A program made the translations under genes and the position numbers. Under the pieces are notes generated by a model, which was not told the origin of the DNA, did not search any database, and saw only the letters and a list, made by a program, of their open reading frames with translations. A DNA stretch of 64,000 nt from Chitinophaga sancti. GTDB taxonomy: Bacteria > Bacteroidota > Bacteroidia > Chitinophagales > Chitinophagaceae. Below, piece by piece: positions 1-7,482 of the stretch (position 1 is the stretch's first letter; every line of letters begins with the position of its first letter). The DNA lies in assembly GCF_034424315.1 (NCBI RefSeq), contig NZ_CP139972.1, positions 3,968,001-4,032,000 on the forward strand, written 5' to 3'.

Positions 1-215
1 TAAATCGGCTCGTACTTCTCTGTTCCTTTGTACACCTGGAACAGGGATTCGTACAGGGATTGTGCGGTCATGTACTTTTTTTTCTCGTACACTTTGTTTG
101 CATAAGCCAATTTGGCTTCGTAATCCTTGCTTTTTTCGATCCGGCGCAGTTCTGTGTTACAGGACGTAGCGATAACAATTACTAAAAGACTGATAAAAAA
201 AGAAAATATCTTCAT
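1..215 (-). CDS. bamD: BamD (YfiO) outer-membrane assembly lipoprotein, N-terminal part only
   Basis: The reverse strand from 215 to the window edge encodes about 71 residues starting MKIFSFFISLLVIVIATSC. This is a hydrophobic signal peptide ending in an SPII lipobox (ATSC), followed by the first TPR-like helices (ALAYANKVYEKKKYMTAQS type) and a VYKGTEKYEP segment typical of BamD. BamD is the lipoprotein of the BAM complex that helps insert beta-barrel proteins in the outer membrane. The rest of the gene lies outside the window. An in-frame ATG at 224 (MRKMK...) is possible, but a TAACTTTG -7 box at 233-240 would put the transcript start near 227, so I prefer 215. The family call rests on a short fragment, so other Bacteroidota TPR lipoproteins are not excluded. 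Confidence 0.75.
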   Translation of the reverse strand, partial: MKIFSFFISLLVIVIATSCNTELRRIEKSKDYEAKLAYANKVYEKKKYMTAQSLYESLFQVYKGTEKYEPI

Positions 216-232
216 TTTCCGCATAAAGAGGG

Positions 233-240
233 CAAAGTTA
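233..240 (-). promoter_or_regulatory. Candidate -7 box TAACTTTG for bamD
   Basis: Read on the minus strand this is TAACTTTG, an exact match to the Bacteroidota -7 consensus TAnnTTTG. It lies only 17 bases from the ATG at 215, so a transcript from it would have a leader of about 10 bases. I see no good TTTG -33 box at 18-21 bases upstream. Confidence 0.5.
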
Positions 241-356
241 AGAATTAAATGTAAATGTAAGATAGGGTAGCAAATACAGCTGTTAAAATTTTGCAAAAAG
301 GGGGAATGTGGGGATAAACACTTTTTCCCACGGGATAAAAAAACCGGGGTGTTTTA

Positions 357-444
357 TTCGAACAAGCGTCGAACAAGCATCGAACAAGCGTCGAAGAACA
401 GTCGAACAATGGTCAAAGAAGGTTCGAAGAAGATTCGAGCAAAA
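357..444. repeat. 11-bp-period degenerate tandem array A (8 units)
   Basis: Eight consecutive 11-base units start at 357, 368, 379, 390, 401, 412, 423 and 434. Each begins with NTC (GTC four times, TTC three times, ATC once). The first three units are TTC/GTC/ATC followed by the same eight bases GAACAAGC; later units drift (for example GTCGAAGAACA, GTCAAAGAAGG, TTCGAAGAAGA). The phase is exact over 88 bp although the units differ, so this is a tandem repeat and not a simple microsatellite. It lies between the divergent bamD and mraZ genes. Short ORFs cross it on both strands with an 11-residue peptide period, which is a consequence of the repeat; I do not call them genes. It resembles array B at 59454-59640. 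Function unknown. Confidence 0.85.
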
Positions 445-448
445 AATG

Positions 449-606
449 TCAACAATACTAATAAACATTACTAATCATACAATTAACACAATTACTAACA
501 TCTATTCACATACTCTTCACATATTATCAACACACATCTTCACAGAATAAACACCAGCTCATCAATAAACCATTCAAAACCCCATTATTATATACAAAAA
601 AATACT
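449..606. other. Nearly G-free A/C/T-rich tract upstream of mraZ
   Basis: On the plus strand, positions 449-544 (96 bases) contain no G, and 449-606 (158 bases) contain only two, at 545 and 557. It is rich in ACA, TAA and TTCAC words. It holds no convincing ORF or hairpin. It separates the 11-bp array from the MraZ boxes. If transcribed it would be an unstructured leader; as DNA it has extreme strand asymmetry. Confidence 0.8.
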
Positions 607-642
607 GTGGAAAAAATTTATAATTCATTTTTTCGTTAGAGA

Positions 643-668
643 GTGGGAAAAAGTGTTATTTTGTGTTA
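643..668 (+). promoter_or_regulatory. MraZ operator: three direct repeats with 10-bp spacing
   Basis: The hexamers GTGGGA (643-648), GTGTTA (653-658) and GTGTTA (663-668) are spaced exactly 10 bases apart, directly upstream of the mraZ start at 702. MraZ proteins are known to bind arrays of short TGGGN-type direct repeats separated by 5 bases (about one helical turn) ahead of their own operon and to control the dcw cluster. The first box is an exact TGGGA and the other two are TGTTA variants. An autoregulatory role is inference from this layout. Confidence 0.7.
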
Positions 669-701
669 GAAAATGGAATTCAAGGACTTTCGCCCCCAAG
701 T

Positions 702-1169
702 ATGACAGGATTTCTGGGAGAATATGAAGCAACGCTTGACGCAAAAGGACGCTTTCTGCTCCCCGCTGGCTTTAAAAAGCAGCTGGCAGAAGGCGCCGGA
801 GAGCAGTTTGTCATTAACCGGGGATTTGAAAAATGTCTGTCCTTGTATCCCATGAACGAATGGCAGCCAATTTTCGATAAGATCAGTAAGCTGAACGATT
901 TCGATCCGAAAGTTAGGGAGTTCCGCCGCTATTTTTTAAACGGAGCCACCATTTGTGAACTGGATAGTGCAGGCAGATTATTGGTGCCCAGGAATTTGAT
1001 GGCTTATGCATCGCTCGATAAGGAAATCGTGCTTTCAGCGGCCACTAATAAGATTGAGATCTGGGATAAAGCAAAATACCAGGAGTTCTTTGAAAATTTC
1101 TCACCAGGAGCCTTCAGTGACCTTGCAATGCAGGTCATGGGAGGTGGAGATAACAATATTTCGATTTAA
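702..1169 (+). CDS. mraZ: Transcriptional regulator MraZ
   Basis: A 155-residue protein, the usual length for MraZ. It contains two copies of the AbrB/SpoVT-like fold, each marked by a DxxGR motif (LDAKGRFLLP near residue 12 and LDSAGRLLVP in the second half). MraZ forms ring-shaped oligomers that bind repeated boxes upstream of the dcw operon and regulate division and wall genes. I chose the ATG at 702 (MTGFLGEYEATLDAKGR), which matches family N-termini. An in-frame GTG at 663 would add 13 atypical residues and overlap the operator boxes. First gene of the dcw cluster; rsmH starts 8 bases after its stop. Confidence 0.95.
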   Translation: MTGFLGEYEATLDAKGRFLLPAGFKKQLAEGAGEQFVINRGFEKCLSLYPMNEWQPIFDKISKLNDFDPKVREFRRYFLNGATICELDSAGRLLVPRNLMAYASLDKEIVLSAATNKIEIWDKAKYQEFFENFSPGAFSDLAMQVMGGGDNNISI

Positions 1170-1177
1170 CAGCTATT

Positions 1178-2086
1178 ATGGGAGAAGCGTCACAATATCA
1201 CCTGCCCGTTCTGCTGCAGGAAGTAGTATCACATTTGCAAATCAATCCCGAAGGAACTTATGTAGATGCGACTTTTGGTGGCGGCGGTCATTCCAGAGCG
1301 ATTCTGGAACAACTGAACGAGAACGGACGGCTCATCGTGTTTGACCAGGACGAAGATGCCTATAATAACCGGATAGATGACTCAAGGGTCACTTTCGTAC
1401 AGCAAAACTTCAGACACCTGCAAAGGTTCCTCAAACTGTACAAAGTTCCTCCGGTTGACGGCCTCCTCGCGGATCTGGGCGTTTCATCATGGCAGTTTGA
1501 TACAGCAGAAAGAGGATTTAGTATCCGGTTCGATGGAGATCTGGATATGCGCATGGACAAAAGGACAACCCTCACAGCAGCAGCGTTGCTGCAATCCTAC
1601 TCAGAGCAGGAATTACACCTTCTGTTTCAGAACTACGGAGAAGTAACCAACGCACGCACATTGGCTAAAACCATAGTCACAGAGCGAAAAGCCCGCCCAA
1701 TGAGGACCATTAACGAGTTCAAATCCGTTATTCAGCCAATCGTAAAAGGCAATCCGCAAAAATACCTTGCACAGGTATTCCAGGCACTCAGGATCGCCGT
1801 TAACGACGAACTGGGCGCCCTTAAAGATTTGCTCTCGCAAGCAACTGAAGTATTAAAACCGGGCGGTAAACTGGCTATCATAACTTTCCATTCACTGGAA
1901 GACAGACTGGTGAAGAACTTTATGAAAACAGGACAATTTGAGGTTCAGGACGATCCATTTTCTTTTACCACGCCCCCCAAATTGTTCCGGTTAGATACCA
2001 AAAAACCAGTCACCGCAGGCCCCGAAGAACTACAACGTAATTCCAGGTCCCGCAGCGCAAAACTGAGGGTAGCCGAAAAATTATAA
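1178..2086 (+). CDS. rsmH: 16S rRNA (cytosine-1402 N4)-methyltransferase RsmH
   Basis: A 302-residue AdoMet-dependent methyltransferase. The SAM-binding motif YVDATFGGGGHSRAIL lies at residues 28-43, followed by family signatures LLADLGVSSWQFD, QVFQALRIAVNDELGAL and ITFHSLEDRLVK. RsmH methylates N4 of C1402 in 16S rRNA in the decoding centre. The gene (also called mraW) is a conserved second member of dcw clusters. The ATG at 1178 follows the mraZ stop by 8 bases, which suggests co-transcription. The following 151 bases before ftsL are non-coding. Confidence 0.96.
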   Translation: MGEASQYHLPVLLQEVVSHLQINPEGTYVDATFGGGGHSRAILEQLNENGRLIVFDQDEDAYNNRIDDSRVTFVQQNFRHLQRFLKLYKVPPVDGLLADLGVSSWQFDTAERGFSIRFDGDLDMRMDKRTTLTAAALLQSYSEQELHLLFQNYGEVTNARTLAKTIVTERKARPMRTINEFKSVIQPIVKGNPQKYLAQVFQALRIAVNDELGALKDLLSQATEVLKPGGKLAIITFHSLEDRLVKNFMKTGQFEVQDDPFSFTTPPKLFRLDTKKPVTAGPEELQRNSRSRSAKLRVAEKL

Positions 2087-2237
2087 CAGATCCGGACTGA
2101 CGAAGCATTTTAAAGGGTACAACTAGCAATTTTAGAAAACTAGAGAACTAGAGAAAGCGTCAATCCCCCAATCACGTTGATCATGTGCGAAGGATGTTAT
2201 ACCATATCATTCACGTTGACTAATAAAACCGAGCTGC
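2087..2237. other. rsmH-ftsL spacer with short direct repeats
   Basis: This 151-base gap interrupts an otherwise tight operon. It contains a 9-base direct repeat TCACGTTGA at 2172-2180 and 2211-2219 (39 bases apart) and an ACTAGAGAA-type repeat near 2140-2158. No terminator hairpin and no exact TAnnTTTG box were found. It could carry an internal promoter or regulator site, but nothing here proves it. Confidence 0.4.
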
Positions 2238-2588
2238 TTGGAACAGGAAGAACATATACCAGTCGCAGAATTACCGGATGAACCGGAACAGAAAAGAGAA
2301 TGGCGCCTGCGCATCAATTACAGGGCCATCACGCAAAATATGCCCTTTATTCTGTTCCTCTCCGCACTTGCGCTGATCTATATCGCCAACAGTCACCTGG
2401 CTGAAAAAAAGATCCGCCAGATCAACAAACTGGGTCGTGAGATCAAAGAGTTGAAGTGGGAATATCTCAATGTGAAAAGTGAATTAATGTTCCGTAGCAA
2501 AATGAGTGAAGTCAGCAAGTCAGTGGAACCCTGGGGCCTCAAGCCACTCAGTTCCCCACCCCAAAAAATCGTACTGAAGAAACAGTAA
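2238..2588 (+). CDS. ftsL: FtsL-like cell division protein
   Basis: A 116-residue bitopic membrane protein in the ftsL position between rsmH and ftsI. It has an acidic cytoplasmic N-terminus, one membrane helix around residues 35-52 (PFILFLSALALIYIANSHL), then a charged heptad-like segment (residues about 54-95) expected to form the periplasmic coiled coil used to pair with other divisome proteins. FtsL in the FtsQLB complex activates FtsWI. The start is a TTG at 2238: an in-frame TGA at 2217 and the absence of an ATG between leave no better start before the membrane segment. Primary sequence of this family is poorly conserved, so the call depends partly on position and topology. Confidence 0.85.
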   Translation: MEQEEHIPVAELPDEPEQKREWRLRINYRAITQNMPFILFLSALALIYIANSHLAEKKIRQINKLGREIKELKWEYLNVKSELMFRSKMSEVSKSVEPWGLKPLSSPPQKIVLKKQ

Positions 2589-2603
2589 TAATCATATCAG
2601 ACT

Positions 2604-4709
2604 GTGGAAGTAAAGAAAGACATATTGTGGAGAGTGTATCTGTGCTTTATCGGCATGGTGCTGTTTGGTGTGGCTATATTAATAAAGGTGTTCTTTCTCC
2701 AGAACGTTGAAGGAAATTACTGGCGAAGCATGGCAGACAGCCTGCACACCCGCTACGTAACCCTCGACGCAGACCGGGGTACCATCTACTCCGAAGAAGG
2801 CAGGATGTTATCCACATCTATCCCCTACTTCGATGTAAGAGTCGATTTCGCAGCAGATGGGCTCACCGATAAGAATGGAAAGATCTTCAAGGACAATGTT
2901 GACTCATTGTCCATTTGTCTTTCAAAGACTTTTCAGGACCACACCCAAAAGGAATATAAAACACTCCTGCAGGAAGGCTATAAGAACAAAGACAGATACT
3001 TTCTTCTGAAAAGAGATATTTCGTTTACCCAGTATCAGCAACTCCGCCAGTTCCCAATGTTCAGACTAGGGAAAAATAAAGGAGGCCTGATAGCGGAAAC
3101 GAAGAATAAACGCATCAACCCCTTTAAACTGCTGGCTAACAGAACCATCGGTTTAAGCAGGCAAAATGCACAGAACGTAGGTCTCGAAAGGACCTACGAT
3201 GACTATTTAAGCGGTACCACCGGTAAAAGACTGATGCGCCGCATTGCTGGTGGCACTTTCGTTCCCGTCGAAGGTTATGACATAGAACCTGAAAATGGTC
3301 ACGATGTTATCACTACCCTAGATGTAAACATGCAGGATATCGTTGAAACCGCCCTCATGAATATGATGGTCGCCAACGAAGCCGAAAACGGTACCTGTAT
3401 ATTGATGGAGGTGAAAACCGGCAAAATCAAAGCAATCGCCAACCTGGGCAAACAACCAGATGGCAGCTATTTCGAGGATATGAACTATGCCCTGAGAGCA
3501 ACAGAGCCCGGCTCTACGTTCAAACTGGCTACCATCATCTCCGTACTCGACGACAAATACGCCACCATGAACAACATGGTGAACCTGCAGGAAGGTCAGT
3601 GGCAGATAGGACGCAGAACCGTATTTGATTCCGAACCACACCCCGGCCAGACGAACGTAACTATCAAACACGCGTTCGAACTAAGCTCAAATGTGGGAAT
3701 GGCAAAACTGGCTTATCAGTTCTATAATAAAAGACCAAACGACTTCGTCTGGCACCTGAGAAAACTCAGGCTCGACAAGCCCACTGGTATAGACCTCGTA
3801 GGTGAAGACCAACCGGTCATCAAAACCACTGCCAGCAGAACATGGAGCGCTACCAGCCTTCCGTGGATGGCTTTCGGTTACGAAGTGCTAATCAGCCCGT
3901 TGCAAACCTGCATGCTCTACAACGCTGTAGCGAACAACGGCAAAATGATGAAGCCTTACCTGGTGAACTCCATTAATGAATATGGTAAACCAGTGAAGAG
4001 TTTCGAACCTGAGGTTTTATTGGACAGCATTTGCTCCTCTAATACACTCACCCAGGTAAAAGCAATGTTGGAAGGAGTTGTAATGAATGGAACAGCACGA
4101 TCATTGTGGTCACCATATTACAGCTTTGCCGGTAAAACCGGTACTGCCCTGGTAGCGAATGCTAACCGGGGTTATGCCGATAAAATATACCAGTCCTCTT
4201 TCGCAGGATATTTTCCTGCCAAAGACCCGCAGTTCACCTGCATTGTGGTTATCAAAAACAAACCACATGCAGCTAAGTTCTACGGTGCCTCTGTAGCAGG
4301 ACCTGTTTTTCGCGAAGTAGCGGACAAACTGTATGCTATCGCCGTTGAAAAACAACAACCCATGAGAGCGAACCTGATGCTGGATACATTGCTGGCATTC
4401 AAAAACAGCAAGGGCCGTGATTGGAAAGAAATCACCCATACACTGGACCTGCCTGTTGAAGGTGAAGTCAATAACAACAATTGGGTAAGTGCCAGGGTAA
4501 CTGACAAGAAGGTCAGCTTCGCCCAGGTATCGCAGGCAAAAGGCAGCGTGCCAAATGTAACAGGGATGGGATTGAAGGATGCATTATACCTGCTTGAGAA
4601 TGCGGGATTGCGTGTGGTAGTAAGAGGTGCTGGTAAAGTTACCAACCAATCCATTCCTGGAGGAACACAATTAGAAAGAAACCAAACGATAGTCATAGAA
4701 CTGAGTTAA
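2604..4709 (+). CDS. ftsI: Septal peptidoglycan transpeptidase FtsI (PBP3-type) with C-terminal PASTA domain
   Basis: A 701-residue class B penicillin-binding protein. One N-terminal membrane anchor spans about residues 10-30 and is followed by a dimerisation/pedestal domain starting RYVTLDADRGTIYS. The transpeptidase domain carries the three canonical motifs: SxxK at S304 (GSTFK), SxN at S361-N363 (SSN) and KTG at K511 (KTGTA). Residues about 648-701 form a PASTA domain (VPNVTGMGLKDALYLLENAG). It cross-links septal peptidoglycan in the periplasm together with FtsW. The start is GTG 2604 (MEVKKDILWRVYL), 15 bases after the ftsL stop. The stop overlaps the murE ATG by one base, which indicates translational coupling. 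Confidence 0.95.
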   Translation: MEVKKDILWRVYLCFIGMVLFGVAILIKVFFLQNVEGNYWRSMADSLHTRYVTLDADRGTIYSEEGRMLSTSIPYFDVRVDFAADGLTDKNGKIFKDNVDSLSICLSKTFQDHTQKEYKTLLQEGYKNKDRYFLLKRDISFTQYQQLRQFPMFRLGKNKGGLIAETKNKRINPFKLLANRTIGLSRQNAQNVGLERTYDDYLSGTTGKRLMRRIAGGTFVPVEGYDIEPENGHDVITTLDVNMQDIVETALMNMMVANEAENGTCILMEVKTGKIKAIANLGKQPDGSYFEDMNYALRATEPGSTFKLATIISVLDDKYATMNNMVNLQEGQWQIGRRTVFDSEPHPGQTNVTIKHAFELSSNVGMAKLAYQFYNKRPNDFVWHLRKLRLDKPTGIDLVGEDQPVIKTTASRTWSATSLPWMAFGYEVLISPLQTCMLYNAVANNGKMMKPYLVNSINEYGKPVKSFEPEVLLDSICSSNTLTQVKAMLEGVVMNGTARSLWSPYYSFAGKTGTALVANANRGYADKIYQSSFAGYFPAKDPQFTCIVVIKNKPHAAKFYGASVAGPVFREVADKLYAIAVEKQQPMRANLMLDTLLAFKNSKGRDWKEITHTLDLPVEGEVNNNNWVSARVTDKKVSFAQVSQAKGSVPNVTGMGLKDALYLLENAGLRVVVRGAGKVTNQSIPGGTQLERNQTIVIELS

Positions 4710-6175
4710 TGAAAACACTGCGTGACATATTATATAATGTAAACATCGTGGCTGTAAAAGGGTCGACCGATACTGCCGTGAATGCACTGAATATCGACTC
4801 CAGAGCTGTTAAGCCTGGAGATGCCTTCATTGCAATCAGGGGTGTACATTCCGATGGTCACCTGTTCATTGACAAGGCTGTGCAACAGGGTGCCGCTGTT
4901 GTGATCTGTGAAGAACTCCCTGCACAGATAGCAGACAACGTTGTCTATGTACAGGTGAGCAGCAGCACTACCGCAGCAGGTGTAATAGCAGGTAACTTCT
5001 ACGATAACCCTTCTCACAAGGTGCAACTCGTAGGCGTAACCGGTACTAATGGTAAAACTACCATCGCTACCCTCCTGTTCAAATTGTTCAGTGCTCTCGG
5101 CTACCATTGCGGAATGCTCTCCACCGTACAGAACCAGATCGGTGACAAGATCGTTCCGTCTACCCATACTACCCCAGATCCCATTCATCTGAATGCACTC
5201 CTGGCGGATATGGTGAATGATGGTTGTGATTATGTGTTCATGGAAGTGAGCTCCCACGCTATTCACCAGCAAAGGATAGCCGGGCTGAAATTTGCCGGAG
5301 GCATCTTCAGCAATATCACTCACGATCACCTGGACTATCACAAGACCTTCGACGAATATATCAGGGTAAAAAAATCCTGGTTCGATGGTCTGCCAGCTAC
5401 GGCTTTTGCCCTCACTAACCTCGATGATAAAAGAGGTAATGTGATGTTGCAAAATACCAAAGCGAAAAAACAGTCTTATAGCCTGCGCACTGTTGCAGAC
5501 TTTAAGGGAAAGATCCTTGAAAATAATCTCACTGGCCTGATCATGATGATCAATGAGACAGAAGTACACTTCCGCCTCATCGGTGAGTTTAACGCATACA
5601 ACCTGCTGGCTGTATACGGGGCTGCTACCCTGCTTGGACAGGAGAAAGCCCGTGTATTACAGGCACTCAGTGACCTCTCCGGAGCTGAAGGGCGTTTCGA
5701 TTATATCGTTTCACCCCATCAGCGCATCATCGGTATTGTGGATTATGCACATACACCTGATGCATTGCTCAATGTGCTGGCAACTATCAAAAACCTGCGC
5801 AAAGGCAACGAACAGGTCATCACCGTAGTTGGCTGCGGCGGCGATCGTGACACAGCAAAACGCCCTGTCATGGCCGAAGTAGCAGTAGAGCGCAGTGACA
5901 GGGTAATCCTGACCTCCGATAATCCCCGTTCAGAAGATCCGAACGAGATTATCAAGCAAATGGAAGCCGGTGTACCCGTACATCTTAAAAAGAAAGTACT
6001 GTCTATCACCGACCGTAAAGAAGCCATCAAAACAGCAATCAGCCTCGCAAATCCTGAGGACATTATTCTCATAGCCGGGAAAGGCCATGAGAAGTACCAG
6101 GATATTCAGGGCGTGAAGCATCCTTTCGATGATAAACAAGTGCTGGAAGAGATGATGAGGATGATGGAGAAATAA
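4709..6175 (+). CDS. murE: UDP-MurNAc-tripeptide synthetase MurE
   Basis: A 488-residue Mur ligase. The ATP-binding P-loop is GTNGKTT at residues 112-118, followed by the Mur central-domain segments MEVSSHAIHQQR and THDHLDYH. The C-terminal domain has DNPR at 404-407 (SDNPRSEDP), the motif that in MurE selects meso-diaminopimelate over lysine. It adds the third residue to UDP-MurNAc-L-Ala-D-Glu in the cytoplasm. The ATG at 4709 overlaps the ftsI stop. The gap to mraY (54 bases) is a G-poor run of ACTAAC/GAACAA words. Confidence 0.96.
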   Translation: MKTLRDILYNVNIVAVKGSTDTAVNALNIDSRAVKPGDAFIAIRGVHSDGHLFIDKAVQQGAAVVICEELPAQIADNVVYVQVSSSTTAAGVIAGNFYDNPSHKVQLVGVTGTNGKTTIATLLFKLFSALGYHCGMLSTVQNQIGDKIVPSTHTTPDPIHLNALLADMVNDGCDYVFMEVSSHAIHQQRIAGLKFAGGIFSNITHDHLDYHKTFDEYIRVKKSWFDGLPATAFALTNLDDKRGNVMLQNTKAKKQSYSLRTVADFKGKILENNLTGLIMMINETEVHFRLIGEFNAYNLLAVYGAATLLGQEKARVLQALSDLSGAEGRFDYIVSPHQRIIGIVDYAHTPDALLNVLATIKNLRKGNEQVITVVGCGGDRDTAKRPVMAEVAVERSDRVILTSDNPRSEDPNEIIKQMEAGVPVHLKKKVLSITDRKEAIKTAISLANPEDIILIAGKGHEKYQDIQGVKHPFDDKQVLEEMMRMMEK

Positions 6176-6229
6176 AACTAAACGAACAACAACTAACGAA
6201 CAACTAACTAACAACGACTAACTAACAGT

Positions 6230-7477
6230 ATGCTTTATTACTTATTCAATTATTTGAAAACGTTAAATTTCAGCGGTAGCGGGATGTTTCAATTCATCAC
6301 GTTCCGTGTGACGATGGCGTTACTGTTATCCCTGGTAATCTCTCTCCTGTTAGGTAAACGCATCGTAAAATTTCTCCAGAAAAAACAGATCGGTGAAACG
6401 ATCCGAGACCTCGGTCTGGCAGGCGAAAACAGTAAGAAAGGAACTCCTACTATGGGAGGTCTGATCATCCTGGCTGCCATCCTGATTCCTACCCTGCTGT
6501 TTGCACAGATCAAAACAGTTTACATCTGGCTCATGCTGCTTTGCACTGTGTGGTTAGGGTTGATCGGTTTCCTGGACGATTATATCAAGGTATTCAAAAA
6601 GAATAAGGAAGGGCTGGCCGGTAAGTTCAAGATCCTGGGCCAGGTGGGTTTGGGTATCATCATCGGCAGCACTTTGTACTTCAACGAAAACGTGGTGATC
6701 TCCCGTGAGATCATTGGTGCGAAAAAACTCGCTCCTTACGAAAGAGTTGTGGCCAAATCAGAAAGAGTGACGAAAGGAGGTCATCGCTTTGCAGATGTAA
6801 AGACGCCGATCACTTCGATTCCTTTTGTAAAGAATCATGAATTTAACTACGCCAAACTGATCTCCTGGATCCCTGGCGCAGAGAAATATACTTACATCCT
6901 CTACATCCTCATCGTGATCATTATCATTACGGCAGTATCCAATGGTGCGAATCTCACAGATGGATTAGATGGACTGGCCACGGGTGTTTCTGCGGTCATA
7001 GGTGTTTGTCTTGGGATATTCGCCTACGTATCAGGCAACATCCAGTTCGCTGAATACCTGAATATCATGTACATCCCCAACCTGGGTGAACTGTCTATTT
7101 TCATTGCTGCCTTTGTGGGTGCCTGTGTAGGTTTCCTCTGGTACAATGCTTATCCGGCACAGGTGTTCATGGGAGATACAGGTAGCCTGGCTTTGGGTGG
7201 TATCATTGCTTCCCTGGCCATTATTGTTAGAAAGGAATTATTAATACCGATTTTCTGTGGTGTATTCCTGGTAGAAAACCTGAGTGTTGTATTACAGGTT
7301 TCTTACTTTAAGTATACCAAGAAGAAATATGGTGAAGGCAAACGCATCTTCCTGATGTCTCCACTTCACCACCATTACCAGAAGCTGGGGTACCACGAAA
7401 GTAAAATTGCCGTTAGGTTCTGGATCATTACAATCATGTGTGCAGTCGCTAGTATTGCAACTTTAAAAATCAGATAA
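6230..7477 (+). CDS. mraY: Phospho-MurNAc-pentapeptide transferase MraY
   Basis: A 415-residue polytopic membrane enzyme that transfers phospho-MurNAc-pentapeptide from UDP to undecaprenyl phosphate, giving lipid I at the inner face of the membrane. Visible family motifs are [12 protein letters not shown], the aspartate-rich [34 protein letters not shown] and the histidine motif SPLHHHYQ near the C-terminus, all in the usual order. About ten hydrophobic helices are visible. Length is greater than the roughly 360 residues of E. coli MraY because of a loop around residues 150-220, as in other Bacteroidota. The ATG at 6230 gives MLYYLFNYL; murD begins 5 bases after the stop. Confidence 0.96.
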   Translation: MLYYLFNYLKTLNFSGSGMFQFITFRVTMALLLSLVISLLLGKRIVKFLQKKQIGETIRDLGLAGENSKKGTPTMGGLIILAAILIPTLLFAQIKTVYIWLMLLCTVWLGLIGFLDDYIKVFKKNKEGLAGKFKILGQVGLGIIIGSTLYFNENVVISREIIGAKKLAPYERVVAKSERVTKGGHRFADVKTPITSIPFVKNHEFNYAKLISWIPGAEKYTYILYILIVIIIITAVSNGANLTDGLDGLATGVSAVIGVCLGIFAYVSGNIQFAEYLNIMYIPNLGELSIFIAAFVGACVGFLWYNAYPAQVFMGDTGSLALGGIIASLAIIVRKELLIPIFCGVFLVENLSVVLQVSYFKYTKKKYGEGKRIFLMSPLHHHYQKLGYHESKIAVRFWIITIMCAVASIATLKIR

Positions 7478-7482
7478 GCAAA

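Noticed and set aside
524..532. DnaA-box-like TTATCAACA in an AT-rich region, possible oriC
   Set aside because: It is a single site with one mismatch, with no cluster of boxes and no dnaA or dnaN nearby.
283..550. Two overlapping short ORFs on opposite strands across array A (308-550 plus, 283-468 minus)
   Set aside because: Their amino acid sequences show an 11-residue period that is simply forced by the 11-bp repeat (33 bp = 11 codons). Neither has a ribosome-binding site or family similarity.
6176..6229. Repeated ACTAAC/GAACAA words between murE and mraY as a third 11-bp array
   Set aside because: The spacing of the words is irregular (about 14-15 then shorter), so there is no fixed 11-bp register.
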